From: Microbulbifer halophilus
Lineage (GTDB): Bacteria; Pseudomonadota; Gammaproteobacteria; Pseudomonadales; Cellvibrionaceae
NCBI RefSeq assembly: GCF_026183675.1
Contig: NZ_JAPIVK010000035.1
Span: 1-43,483, forward strand
Direction: 5' to 3'
Length of the DNA stretch: 43,483 nucleotides
The notes below the pieces were generated by a model. The model saw only the letters and a list, made by a program, of their open reading frames with translations. It made no database searches and was not told the DNA's origin. Shown here one piece after another: positions 17,784 to 26,601 of this stretch (the stretch's first letter is position 1; each line of letters opens with the position of its first letter). Both the position numbers and the translations under genes were made by a program.

Positions 17784-17804
17784 CGCCTGCAAGCAGGCTC
17801 CTAC
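17784..17804. repeat. REP-like palindrome
   Basis: GCCTGCAAGCAGGCTCCTAC contains a perfect 6-bp stem (GCCTGC/GCAGGC, 2-nt loop) followed by the TCCTAC tail known from Pseudomonas-type REP sequences. It lies in the 158-bp space between the DUF2520 gene and the trmH-like gene, where it may be the product of a RAYT transposase acting elsewhere in the genome. Confidence 0.6.
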
Positions 17805-17854
17805 GACAGCGCGGCGCCCATTTCTACAAAAAACTGACTCAGTACCCGTTATCC

Positions 17855-18628
17855 ATGGTTGAAGACTCTCCCGAATACCTGCAAAAACGCGCCTTCTACG
17901 ACAGCCTGCTGACCATCTACGGGCGCAAACCGGTACTCGAGGCACTGGAGGATCTCTCCCTGCCGGTCCACAAGCTCCACCTGGCCAGGAGCAATCGCCG
18001 CGACCACCTGATCGCGCGCATGGAGCAACTGGCCACCGAGCGCCAGGTCGAAATCGCCCACTGGGATCGCAAGGGGCTGTCGCGCATCTCCAAAAACGCC
18101 CGCCAGGACCAGGGCGTAGCCCTGGACCTGGCGCTGCCCCACTACGGCACCGCGGAGGCGTTTCTGCAGCAACTGCCGGAAAAACCCTGCGAGCTGCTGG
18201 CACTGGACGGTATCACCAACCCCCAGAACCTGGGGATGATCATCCGCTCCGCCTGTGCCGGCGGCATGGACGGCATCATCCTGCCGAAGAAAGGTTGCGC
18301 GCAGATGGATCCGCTGGTGATCAAGGCCAGCACCGGCACCGCATTCAAGATGCGACTACTGCGCTGTGAAAAACTGGCGCCGATCCTGGCAAAGTTCCGC
18401 GAACAGGGGGCGCGTATCTGTGGCCTCTCCTCCCACGCCCGCGACACCCTGGCCGGACTCGACGGCCGCCAGCCGACCGTGTTCGTGCTGGGCAATGAAA
18501 CCCGCGGTGTCAGCGACGATGTCGCCGGCCAGTGCACGCAACTGTTGCGGATCCCCATGCAGAATGGCGTCGAGAGCCTCAACGTGGCAGTAACCGCGGC
18601 ACTGATCGGCTTCAGGCGCCAGACCTGA
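17855..18628 (+). CDS. TrmH/SpoU-family RNA 2'-O-methyltransferase
   Basis: A 257-aa SPOUT methyltransferase using S-adenosylmethionine to methylate a ribose 2'-OH in rRNA or tRNA. An N-terminal substrate-binding domain (about 15-100, with YGRKPVLEALE) precedes the catalytic knot. Motif 1 is LDGITNPQNLGMIIRSA (about 122-138), motif 2 is VFVLGNETRGVSDDV (about 210-224) and motif 3 is LRIPMQNGVESLNVAVTAAL (about 232-251). The N-terminal domain suggests an RlmB-like enzyme, but the true RlmB could be elsewhere, so no symbol is given. Confidence 0.88.
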   Translation: MVEDSPEYLQKRAFYDSLLTIYGRKPVLEALEDLSLPVHKLHLARSNRRDHLIARMEQLATERQVEIAHWDRKGLSRISKNARQDQGVALDLALPHYGTAEAFLQQLPEKPCELLALDGITNPQNLGMIIRSACAGGMDGIILPKKGCAQMDPLVIKASTGTAFKMRLLRCEKLAPILAKFREQGARICGLSSHARDTLAGLDGRQPTVFVLGNETRGVSDDVAGQCTQLLRIPMQNGVESLNVAVTAALIGFRRQT

Positions 18629-18820
18629 CACCAAATTCCCTCTCTCCGTCCCGGAGACCCACGATTCGTGCTTTTTCCCGCCAGATTCCCGGCGCCTATG
18701 GGAACAATTGCCCCCGATAGACTACATATCAAGTGGAAATAAAATACCTGCCCACAAACAGGCTTTGGGAATATCCATTGCGGCAGGCTCCGCAACGAAT
18801 AACGATGCAAGGGACTGACC

Positions 18821-19837
18821 ATGAAATATGCAATCTCTGTTCTGTTCATGTGCCTCATCGCCATCCCCGCGATGGCGGAGGGACCGGACGATATCTATGT
18901 GGATCTGATGCCGGTCTTCGGAAGGATGGACAGCGACCGCGGCGCAGACAACGATGCCTATGGCGCACGGGTCGTCTACGGCCGCGGCTGGCGCGGCCCC
19001 TGGTACGCCGAAGTGCAGGGATTCGGCCTGCGCCAGGACGGCAATCATTCCATCACCGGCAATCACCTGTACACCTCCGGCGTGGGTATGGACGCCGTCT
19101 ATGCCTTCCGGGATCGCACCGGCTATACGCCCTTCCTGCTGGCCGGCGCCGGCGCGACGGTCAACAACGGCTATCCCGGGGGCTCGGATGTCAACGCCTT
19201 CCTGAATCTCGGCGCGGGGATCGCCAGCGCCGCGCTCAATGACAACGGCCTGAAAATACGTGCCGAAGTGCGCTACATGCGCGATTACTTTGAAGACGAC
19301 ATGAACGACTGGCAACTGGGGCTGGGCCTCAGTTTCCCACTGCAGCAACCCGCACCGCCCCCCGCGCCCAAGCCGGCCCCCGCACCGGCGCCGGAGCCGC
19401 CCAGGGACTCCGATGACGACGGCGTTATCGACGATCGGGACCGCTGCCCCGACACCCTGCCCGGCGCCGAGGTGGACAGTGAGGGTTGTGTACTCGCGGA
19501 AGAGACAATCACCCTGGAAAACGTCCATTTCGAACTCGATTCGGCAACCCTCACACCCGCCGCCAGGAATTCCCTGCAGAAGGTGGTCCGCGCCCTCCGC
19601 AGCCAGCCCGGCAGCGCGGTGGAAATTGCCGGGCACACCGACAACCAGGGCAACGACGCCTACAACCTGAAACTCTCCCAGCAGCGCGCCAATTCGGTCA
19701 GGACCTTCCTGATCCGCAACGGTGTCGATGCGGACAGACTCACCGCCAAGGGTTACGGCGAACAGCAACCGGTCGAGTCCAATGCCACCGAGAGCGGCCG
19801 CGCCATGAACCGGCGAGTGGAAATGCGCTTCCGCTAA
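18821..19837 (+). CDS. OmpA-family outer-membrane porin with TSP3 linker
   Basis: A 338-aa outer-membrane protein. The signal peptide (about 1-19, AIPAMAEG) is followed by an eight-stranded OmpA-like barrel (about 20-172), a proline-rich hinge (PAPPPAPKPAPAPAPEP, about 176-193), a calcium-binding thrombospondin-3 repeat (DSDDDGVIDDRDRCPDTLPG) with two cysteines, and a C-terminal OmpA peptidoglycan-binding domain (about 235-338, with EIAGHTDNQGNDAYNLKLSQ and GYGEQQPVESNATESGRAMN). The layout is that of OprF-like structural porins. It is followed by a strong terminator and appears monocistronic. Confidence 0.93.
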   Translation: MKYAISVLFMCLIAIPAMAEGPDDIYVDLMPVFGRMDSDRGADNDAYGARVVYGRGWRGPWYAEVQGFGLRQDGNHSITGNHLYTSGVGMDAVYAFRDRTGYTPFLLAGAGATVNNGYPGGSDVNAFLNLGAGIASAALNDNGLKIRAEVRYMRDYFEDDMNDWQLGLGLSFPLQQPAPPPAPKPAPAPAPEPPRDSDDDGVIDDRDRCPDTLPGAEVDSEGCVLAEETITLENVHFELDSATLTPAARNSLQKVVRALRSQPGSAVEIAGHTDNQGNDAYNLKLSQQRANSVRTFLIRNGVDADRLTAKGYGEQQPVESNATESGRAMNRRVEMRFR

Positions 19838-19880
19838 CAGGTGCCAATTCACCGCCGAACAGGAAGGCGACACAGCTATC

Positions 19881-19906
19881 AAAGCCCGGCAACCCTGCCG
19901 GGCTTT
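19881..19906 (+). terminator. Intrinsic terminator of the OmpA-family gene
   Basis: AAAGCCCGGC (19881-19890) pairs perfectly with GCCGGGCTTT (19897-19906) over a six-base loop, 44 bases after the stop. The stem ends in Ts on the + strand and in Ts on the - strand as well. Confidence 0.85.
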
Positions 19907-20334
19907 CTATTGGCTGGCACCCACCTCCTTACCAAGACGAGCCTGTCGTCAAACCGGGGCCTCGCAGTCCACAGAATCTGTGGATATCTCTGTGAACAAT
20001 GCCCGGGAAAATCCCGCCAGCCCCCATGAATCCGTTGTAACCCATTTGTGAGGAAAATTTAATCAAAACTATAAGCTCATATAAATCAATGAGTTACAAC
20101 AGCCAGTAAATCGGTCTTGACAATAAAATAAGCTAACTGGCGCGCATGAAAGGGCTTGATTTTGCTGTGGAAATCATTTCAGGCGAGTGGGACTGGCACG
20201 TCACGCCAAATTATAAATCCGGCCCCAACGGGCCGGCGGGCGCGTCCCGGATCCGGGTCCCGACACCGCTATGGAGATACCGGCGAAACTACCTGGGCCA
20301 TCCCATTTACCTCCCGACAGCTACCGGGCTCCAC
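19907..20334. other. Gene-free intergenic region after ompA-like gene
   Basis: I see no convincing gene. It is A/T-rich at about 20035-20145, and then a GC hairpin appears at 20219-20236 (CCGGCCC/GGGCCGG). A 133-codon reading frame from 20146 has a composition unlike protein and overlaps the oxidoreductase relic, so it was not called. Confidence 0.5.
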
Positions 20335-20460
20335 TCAGCCCAACTTCATGGGAAACCGGCGCAGGCGCTTGCCCGTCGCGGCAAAGATGGCATTGGAGAC
20401 GGCGGGCGCCGGCGACACGGCGATCACGGTCTCCTCCCCCATCACCATCACGCTGATGGG
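20335..20460 (-). pseudogene. 3' fragment of molybdopterin-binding oxidoreductase (IorB-type)
   Basis: The minus strand reads SPAPAVSNAIFAATGKRLRRFPMKLG then stop, the characteristic C-terminus of large subunits of the isoquinoline 1-oxidoreductase/aldehyde dehydrogenase (xanthine oxidase) family, in which AVxNAIFAATGKRLR is highly conserved. Nothing upstream on this strand matches the remaining 700 or so residues, and the MalT-like gene ends only about 120 bp further. It is a gene relic left by a large deletion. A GC hairpin at 20219-20236, followed on the minus strand by an A/T-rich tract, may be its old terminator. Confidence 0.6.
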
Positions 20461-20581
20461 CACGCAGCACTTTGCCCATCCTGCGAGAGATTCCCGCCAA
20501 CGGCGGCGCCAAGCGGCCCTGAAAAGGGAAGCAAGGGCGATGCCTGAGCAAGTCAAATGGGCCGATTCGAATGGCACCAAG

Positions 20582-23074
20582 TCAGGGGGTGACGATGGTG
20601 TCTATCTGTTGTTGCCACAGCTCGTACCGCTCCGGCGTGACGAAACGCTTCAGCTCCTGCCCGAGCGCCGCCAGTGCCGCGAGCACCTCCTCGCCCTCGT
20701 CCCGAAACAGCTGAATGGCTCCATTTTCCGGGTCCAGCGCCAGGGCGTCGGCCAGCGCCTGTTTGGCCAGATCCAGCTGGTTCACCGACAGATAGGCCTT
20801 GGCCAGCAGTACCTGCAGCTCCATGGCCCGCAATACCTGGCCATTTTCGATGGAATCTTCGATCAGCGCTTTCAACACCACCGCGGCCTTGACCACATCG
20901 CCCTCGGCCAGGGTCAGGCGCACTTCAGCGACCCCGGTCCACTCTTCGATATCCGACCGGGTCCAGTCCGGGAGCCGGGGCAGGGTTTCCCGATGGCGCC
21001 GCCAATCGTCGAAGGCGGTCCTGGCCCGCAACGGTTCGCCCAGCGCCAGCAGCAGCCGCACCCGCTCGTGCACGATACAGGCGTGCAGGCGCGTCCAGTC
21101 GCGCGACTCCGCCAGCGCCTGCATCTCGTCCAGATAGTCGAGGGCGCCCCGGGTGTCGCCGGCGCCGTGCAGCAGCCGCGCGCGCACGCACGACACAGCA
21201 ATGACCATGTCGACGGGCGCATAGACCCGCAGCGCTTCAAGGCCGCACTGGAACAGGGTTTCGGCCCGCTGTAGTTCTCCCCGCTGGTAGCAGAGAAGCC
21301 CGCTCATCGACTCCAGCAGGACCACTCCCTCGGAGTTGGGCATCACGTGGCGCAGGATATTGCCCAGTTGCTGCTCCACATACCCGGTGCCCTCCTTGAG
21401 CCGGGCGCCGGCGAGATAGACGAGCGCGGCGAGGCAGGCGGCCCAAGCCTGGTTGTAGACCTGCTTCGGAACCGTGGGAACCGCCAGCACTCCCCGGACT
21501 ATTTCCAGCACCTGCGCGTACTCCCGCCGGACGTAGTGCAACATACCCGGCAGCAGCCTGAAGCAGTCGCGGAGATATACGGGCTCTCGGGGACAGCGGG
21601 GCAGCCAGGTGTCCGTCAGTTGCGCCGCTTTTTCCAGTTGGTCGTCGTAGGCGTACAGGTTCGCCTCGATGCACTGGACCTCCACCCACTGTGCCGGCTC
21701 GAGGATATGCCTGCGGCTCTTGAGCTGTTCCAGCAGCCGCCGCGCCAGAGACAACCGGTTGCAGAACACCTGCAGCCAGGCCAGTTGGATCAGCGTCCCC
21801 TGGCTCTCCCGCAGCAGCGCCTCCGGCAGGCGCCGGACCAGGCTGAAGAACCGGGACACGTAACCCTGGACCAGGAGGCTGATCCCCTGCTCATCGAGCA
21901 GCTCCAGCGCACGGCCTTCATCGCCGGCGCTGATGGAATGCTGTATGGCCTCCGCCATCAATCCGTGTTCCTCAAACCAGGCGCCGGCCCGGCGGTGCAG
22001 CTCCACCAGTTCCTCCGCGCGCACGGACTCCAGTTGCCGCTGAAGGGCATTCCGGAACAGGGGATGCAACCGGTACCAGTCGCCGCTCTCGTCCAGGCTC
22101 TGCACCGGAAGGCGGGAATCCCGCAGCCGCGCCAACTCGAAACTGTGTTCCCGGTCGCCGGTGACAGCCAGGCACAGAGGCGCACAGAAGTGGTCGAGTA
22201 TGGAGATATGGCGCAAAAAACCGGCCAGGGTTCCGGGCATCTGCGCCACCACCTCCTCGGCGAGAAAGTCGGCCACGGACCCGCCGTTAGCGGACAGGGC
22301 GCTGACAAGGCGGCCGCGGTCGGCGGAGCCCTGCATGGACAGGGCGGCCAGTTGCAACAGGGCCGCCCAGCCGCCGGTGCGCTCGCACAACAGCGTCATC
22401 TCCTCGCCGCTCACCTGCAAATGGTTGACGTCGCACAGCAGGGCCCGCGTTTCCTCCCTGTCGAAAACCAGGTCGTCGTTGTCGAGCAACAGCAGGTCGC
22501 CGCCCTCGCTGTATCGCGACAGGAGGACCGGCGGCATGTCGCGCGAGCCGATAAAAAGGTAGAGATGGCCGGGCAGGTACAGCAACAGGGCCTGCAGCGC
22601 CTCGTGCACCGCGGGGTTGTGGATGTGGTGGTAATCGTCGAGAAACAGCGCGTACTGCTGAGAGGGATCCAGAAATCCGAGCAGCCAGGTAATCAGGTAC
22701 CGGCCGCTGAATTCGCCGCCCTCCGCCAGGCGGCGCTCAACCAGCTCCCCGGTGATCGCCGGGTTGAACTGATTGAAGGCCGCGCCCAGGCAGTCGAAGA
22801 AAAGGCCCTCTTCATTGTCCTCTTCATCCAGGGTCAGCCAGGTGGTGGCCAGCCCCCGGCCGCACAGCCGCTGCCGGCACTGCGCGAGAAAGGTGGACTT
22901 GCCGTACCCGGCCGGCGCGGCCACCAGGCACAGGTGCGCCGCGGGAAGCTGTTCGCCGCAGGCCCGCCGCAGCAGCCGCTCGCGCGGCACGCTGTCCTCC
23001 GCCAGGTGCGGAGGCGTCAGGCCCAGGGGGTTCATGGGCGTGGAACCGAATCTGTACTCGCTGCCAGCGGACAT
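20582..23074 (-). CDS. MalT-like signal-transduction ATPase lacking the LuxR HTH domain
   Basis: About 830 aa. The STAND ATPase core begins after some 45 residues with Walker A APAGYGKST and continues with Walker B YALFLDDYHHI, GSRDMPP and the CERTGGWAALLQLAAL region. TPR-like helical repeats follow, as in MalT/AlkS-type LuxR regulators of about 900 aa. It stops at LKRFVTPERYELWQQQIDTI, exactly where a LuxR helix-turn-helix should begin, so the DNA-binding domain is missing. The start was set at the ATG with GGAG six bases upstream (23074); an ATG eight codons earlier (23098) lacks a ribosome binding site. Next to its stop lies a relic of an oxidoreductase, suggesting a deletion. It may be a non-functional regulator or a DNA-binding-free signalling protein. 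Confidence 0.8.
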   Translation of the reverse strand: MSAGSEYRFGSTPMNPLGLTPPHLAEDSVPRERLLRRACGEQLPAAHLCLVAAPAGYGKSTFLAQCRQRLCGRGLATTWLTLDEEDNEEGLFFDCLGAAFNQFNPAITGELVERRLAEGGEFSGRYLITWLLGFLDPSQQYALFLDDYHHIHNPAVHEALQALLLYLPGHLYLFIGSRDMPPVLLSRYSEGGDLLLLDNDDLVFDREETRALLCDVNHLQVSGEEMTLLCERTGGWAALLQLAALSMQGSADRGRLVSALSANGGSVADFLAEEVVAQMPGTLAGFLRHISILDHFCAPLCLAVTGDREHSFELARLRDSRLPVQSLDESGDWYRLHPLFRNALQRQLESVRAEELVELHRRAGAWFEEHGLMAEAIQHSISAGDEGRALELLDEQGISLLVQGYVSRFFSLVRRLPEALLRESQGTLIQLAWLQVFCNRLSLARRLLEQLKSRRHILEPAQWVEVQCIEANLYAYDDQLEKAAQLTDTWLPRCPREPVYLRDCFRLLPGMLHYVRREYAQVLEIVRGVLAVPTVPKQVYNQAWAACLAALVYLAGARLKEGTGYVEQQLGNILRHVMPNSEGVVLLESMSGLLCYQRGELQRAETLFQCGLEALRVYAPVDMVIAVSCVRARLLHGAGDTRGALDYLDEMQALAESRDWTRLHACIVHERVRLLLALGEPLRARTAFDDWRRHRETLPRLPDWTRSDIEEWTGVAEVRLTLAEGDVVKAAVVLKALIEDSIENGQVLRAMELQVLLAKAYLSVNQLDLAKQALADALALDPENGAIQLFRDEGEEVLAALAALGQELKRFVTPERYELWQQQIDTIVTP

Positions 23075-23213
23075 CAGGCACTCCATTTGACCTGTCATCC
23101 AGTATAGGCAAGGGGAAAATCATGACGCGAGAAGAGCGGCCCCGCCGGGGAGACTCCCAGGCAAAAGACTTGCGCGCCATCATAAAGTCCACGGTTTTTG
23201 CGGCATGGCCCTA

Positions 23214-23371
23214 GTGGGCCGTGCGTAAAGTTGTGTAACAAAGGAGCACAGCCAAAACGTCCAGATCAAGGCGAGAAAGCGCTGGAATAGTGGTTCTATT
23301 TCGAGCTTTCTCAACGCAGAGCTGGGCGTTTTGGCGCAGCGAACTGTTACAGAACTTTGCGCACGGCCCAC
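23214..23371. mobile_element. 158-bp MITE-like element, copy 1
   Basis: It has inverted ends GTGGGCCGTGCG...AAAGTT and complement, bounded by TA on both sides (23212-23213 and 23372-23373), as expected for a TA target duplication of IS630/Tc1-type transposition. The interior also folds: CCAAAACG pairs with CGTTTTGG and GAGAAAGC with GCTTTCTC. It differs from the reverse complement of the copy at 35598 by about five bases. It encodes no protein. Confidence 0.85.
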
Positions 23372-23414
23372 TAACCGCCTATGCAGCTATGGCAGCTGTC
23401 AGGCTGTACAGGCC

Positions 23415-24030
23415 ACAATAATCAGCAACCACCCGCAGAGCGGGTGGTATGGTGAAAGCCCCCAGAGGGGGCTATGTCACAGCCCCGCCAACCTCATCTG
23501 CTCCTGGCGGCACTCTTCACTTTCCTGATTCTTGATGTACTCTCGAATCATCTGTTCATCTAAGCCAACGGTGCTTACGCAGTATCCCCTAGCCCAGAAA
23601 TGTCTACCGGTGAAATTTCTCTTCACCTGCAGGTGTTCACGAAATATTCGTATCGCCGACTTCCCCTTCAGAAGCCCTACCGTATTAGCCACGCTGAACT
23701 TCGGTGGAATCATCAACAGCATGTGGATGTGATCCCTCATCGCGTAACCCTCTACCAGCTCAACACCCGCCTGGCGGCAAAGATCACGGAATATCGAGCC
23801 GATCTCTCTGCGTAAAGTCCCAAATATCGCCTTTTTCCGGTATTTGGGGACAAATACGATGTGATACCTGCAATAATGTTTGACGTGAGCTTGGCTCTGC
23901 CAATCTCTCATATGGCCTCCTATTAGAACTTGCCGGTTCTTGGGAGGCCATATTCTCTACCCTGCACGCCTGAACGGCAGAGCCCTGTCGAGTCTCACCG
24001 CCAGAGGCGGTGGTTTACCTATGTGTTAAT
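23415..24030 (-). mobile_element. IS200-type insertion sequence
   Basis: A single tnpA is flanked by subterminal hairpins that both have an AGA loop: ACCACCCGC-AGA-GCGGGTGGT (23428-23448, downstream end) and CACCGCC-AGA-GGCGGTG (23996-24012, upstream end). IS200/IS605 elements lack terminal inverted repeats and use such imperfect palindromes for recognition by the Y1 transposase. Exact ends are uncertain by a few tens of bases. The element lies between the MITE and the fbpC stop. Confidence 0.75.
23477..23911 (-). CDS. tnpA: IS200/IS605 family Y1 transposase TnpA
   Basis: A 144-aa HUH-type single-strand transposase. The metal-binding HxH is in AMRDHIHMLLMIPP, the catalytic tyrosine is in QMIREYIKNQE near residue 128, and the KHYCRYHIVFVPKYR start and GLLKGKSAIRIF block are typical of IS200 TnpA. 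The frame is open and of full length (IS200 TnpA is about 150 aa), so the element may be active. No tnpB is present. Confidence 0.95.
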   Translation of the reverse strand: MRDWQSQAHVKHYCRYHIVFVPKYRKKAIFGTLRREIGSIFRDLCRQAGVELVEGYAMRDHIHMLLMIPPKFSVANTVGLLKGKSAIRIFREHLQVKRNFTGRHFWARGYCVSTVGLDEQMIREYIKNQESEECRQEQMRLAGL

Positions 24031-24052
24031 TATTAGAGGTGTCAAAGAAAGT

Positions 24053-25066
24053 TCACCCCTCCCGCGGAAACGCCGCCAGCGGATGCGTAGTGGTGATGGC
24101 CATATGTACGCGTTCGCCGGGTTCGGCCCGGACTTCGTGGCTGACCCGTACTTTCAGCTTCGCGCCGCCGTCGATATCGACGGCATAGAGTCGGGAACAG
24201 CCCTCGTAGCGCACCCAGTCGATCGCACCGTTGCCCGCTTCCAGCGGCGTCAGCGACAAGTCGTCCGGTCGCAGCAGCAGATCCACATCGCCGTTGGCAC
24301 CGTCGACGGGAATACCCGGTGCCGGCCCCAGCGCCGTCGACACCTGATCCCCCTCCAGGCGGCCCGGCAGGAAGCTGGCCTCGCCGAGAAAGCGGGCCAC
24401 GAAGCGGCTGGCCGGCTCGGCAAAACACATCTCCGGCGTATCCAGCTGTTCCAGCCTGCCGCGGTTGAGAATCCCCACACGGTCGCCCACCGACAGGGCC
24501 TCTTCCTGATCGTGGGTCACCCAGATGGCCGGTACGCCGGCGGCTTTCAGGGCGTAGCGGATTTCCCAGCGCAGGCTGTCCTTGAGGGCGGCATCCAGGT
24601 TCGAGAGGGGCTCGTCCAGCAGGATGAAGGCCGGCTCGTGGGCCAGGGTCCGGGCCAGCGCGACCCGCTGTTTCTGGCCGCCGGAGAGGCGCCCGGGTTT
24701 GGCGTGACGGAAATCGTCCAGTCCCAGCAGTTTCAGCCAGTGATCCGCCAGCGACGTATCCGTCAGGCGGAAACACACATTCTGCTCCACGGTGAGGTGC
24801 GGAAACAGCGCAAAGTCCTGGAACACCATGCCCACATTGCGCTTCTCCGGCGGCACCCTTCTGCCCGGTGTCGACTGCCAGGCACCCAGTTGAATCTCGC
24901 CTCCGGAAATCGGGATCAGGCCGGCCAGCGCCTGCAGGATGGTGGTTTTGCCACAACCGGTGGGGCCCACCAGCATCAGGACCTCGTCGTCCGCGAGCGC
25001 CAGGTCCAGGTTCTCCACCACGCGGGTGGAACCGTAATTCACGGACAGATTGCTAACCTTCAGCAT
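24053..25066 (-). CDS. fbpC: Iron(III) ABC transporter ATP-binding protein (FbpC-like)
   Basis: A 337-aa ATPase with Walker A VGPTGCGKTT, Q-loop MVFQDFALFPHL, signature LSGGQKQR, Walker B FILLDEPLSNLD and switch His in WVTHDQEEA. A C-terminal TOBE-type domain (about 240-337) is usual in Fbp/Pot-type importers. It energises uptake through the permease upstream. The ATG at 25066 overlaps the permease stop by one base (TGATG); a longer reading adds 48 residues translated from the permease gene and was rejected. It is the last gene of a Fur-boxed four-gene operon. Confidence 0.93.
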   Translation of the reverse strand: MLKVSNLSVNYGSTRVVENLDLALADDEVLMLVGPTGCGKTTILQALAGLIPISGGEIQLGAWQSTPGRRVPPEKRNVGMVFQDFALFPHLTVEQNVCFRLTDTSLADHWLKLLGLDDFRHAKPGRLSGGQKQRVALARTLAHEPAFILLDEPLSNLDAALKDSLRWEIRYALKAAGVPAIWVTHDQEEALSVGDRVGILNRGRLEQLDTPEMCFAEPASRFVARFLGEASFLPGRLEGDQVSTALGPAPGIPVDGANGDVDLLLRPDDLSLTPLEAGNGAIDWVRYEGCSRLYAVDIDGGAKLKVRVSHEVRAEPGERVHMAITTTHPLAAFPREG

Positions 25067-26601
25067 CAACTTTGGGGATTCTCTGTAACATCGAATTCGG
25101 CCCGGCGTTCGCCGGACAACATCAGGGCCAGTCCCAGCGCCGACATCAGTACCAGCAGCAGGCCGGGAATGGCCGCGCGGCCAAAATACCCCGCTTCGTA
25201 CACGCGCCACAAGTAGGTGGCCAGGGTTTCAAAGCCGGTGGGACCCAACAGCAGCGTCGCCGGCAATTCGCGCATGGCTTCCAGGAACACCAGTGCCCCA
25301 CCGGCCACCATGCCGCGCAGCGTCAGCGGCAGAGTCACACGCCGGAAGGCCTCTCCCGGGCTGGCCCCGAGCAGGCGCGCCGCCTTCACCAGGCCGGGGT
25401 CCAGCCCCTCGGCCGTGGAGCGCACCGAGCCCACTGCCAGTGGCAGAAAGCGCAGCACATAGGCTAGCACCAGCAGGCCCAGCGTCTGGTAGAGAAACGG
25501 CAATTGCAGGCCCACATAGACCAGGGCCGTGCCCATCACGATACCGGGCACACCGAAGCCGAAATAGGTCACCCGCTCCATCAGTCGCCCCGCCCTGCCG
25601 GCAATGGCGGCGTGGGCCACCGGTACTGCCAGCACCACGGCGGCCAGTGCCGCCAGGAAGGAGGCGTGAACGGAATTCCAGGCATAGCGGAATTCAAAAC
25701 CGCCGGTGCCCTCGCGCAGTAGCCAGATCCCGAACACCAGCAGCGGCAGGACAATCGCCAGCAGGGTCACCGGTGCCACTGCCAGCAGCATGGCCAGTCT
25801 CTGTCCGGCGCCGGGCCAGAGTGTCAGGTGACGGCCGGGCTTTTCGGCATTGCCGCGCACGCGGGATTCCAGGAACAGCACAAGGCCCACAATCACCAGC
25901 AGTTGCAGCGACAACATGGCCGCCTGGCTGAGACCGAAGGCGTTGTACTCCACAAAAATGACGCGGGTGAAGGTATCCAGGCGCATGATCGCCGGGGTAC
26001 CGAAATCCGACAGCGTATACAGGGCCACCAGCAGGCCGCCGGCGGTGATACCGGTGATCGCGCGCGGCAACACCACCCGCCAGAGACTGGCGCCGAGTGT
26101 CATGCCCAGGGTACGGGCGGCATTCACCAGGCTGGCGTCCAGGCTCAACAGCGAGGCCCGGGTGGTCAGCATCACGAAGGGATAGGAATAGAGCGTCATC
26201 ACCAGGGTGGCGCCGGCCAGCCCGTCCACGGACGGCGTCGGCAACCCCGACAGGTTCTCGATCTCGCCCCCGGGACCAAAGGCGGCGTAGAGGGTAAAGG
26301 CACCGATATAGCTGGGTATGGCCAGCGGCGCCGCCAGCAGGATCAGCCACAGCTTGCGCCAGGGCAGTTGCACGTAGGCGGTGATCACCGCCAGCGGCAC
26401 ACCGATCACTATCGAGCCCGCCACCGTCAACACCATCAACAGCAATGTATTGGTGAGTACCCGGAGGTTGTGGGCGTCAAACAGCTGCGCGCTGTCGGAA
26501 GCCAATCCGAACAGCACTCCCACCGGCACCAGCGCCAGCAGCGCAATGATCAGAGCCAGGGGGTAGGAGCCGGGCCAGCGGGCAAGGGGCCAGCGGCTCA
26601 T
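25066..26601 (-). CDS. fbpB: Iron(III) ABC transporter permease (FbpB-like)
   Basis: A 511-aa protein with about twelve transmembrane segments in two homologous halves, the duplicated BinDep permease layout of FbpB/SfuB. Each half carries an EAA-like loop for docking the ATPase (ARTLGMTLGASLWRVVLPRAI in the first half, ARLLGASPGEAFRRVTLPLTLRG in the second). It forms the channel through which periplasmic ferric iron is imported. The start overlaps the FbpA stop by four bases (ATGA), so the genes are co-translated. Confidence 0.92.
   Translation of the reverse strand: MSRWPLARWPGSYPLALIIALLALVPVGVLFGLASDSAQLFDAHNLRVLTNTLLLMVLTVAGSIVIGVPLAVITAYVQLPWRKLWLILLAAPLAIPSYIGAFTLYAAFGPGGEIENLSGLPTPSVDGLAGATLVMTLYSYPFVMLTTRASLLSLDASLVNAARTLGMTLGASLWRVVLPRAITGITAGGLLVALYTLSDFGTPAIMRLDTFTRVIFVEYNAFGLSQAAMLSLQLLVIVGLVLFLESRVRGNAEKPGRHLTLWPGAGQRLAMLLAVAPVTLLAIVLPLLVFGIWLLREGTGGFEFRYAWNSVHASFLAALAAVVLAVPVAHAAIAGRAGRLMERVTYFGFGVPGIVMGTALVYVGLQLPFLYQTLGLLVLAYVLRFLPLAVGSVRSTAEGLDPGLVKAARLLGASPGEAFRRVTLPLTLRGMVAGGALVFLEAMRELPATLLLGPTGFETLATYLWRVYEAGYFGRAAIPGLLLVLMSALGLALMLSGERRAEFDVTENPQS

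Noticed and set aside
20146..20547. 133-codon plus-strand frame
   Set aside because: It has no convincing ribosome binding site or motif and runs over the oxidoreductase relic and a GC hairpin.
21347..23107. 586-codon plus-strand frame opposite the MalT-like gene
   Set aside because: Composition (Q, A, G, V, H-rich) is typical of an antisense shadow; the minus strand carries clear ATPase motifs.
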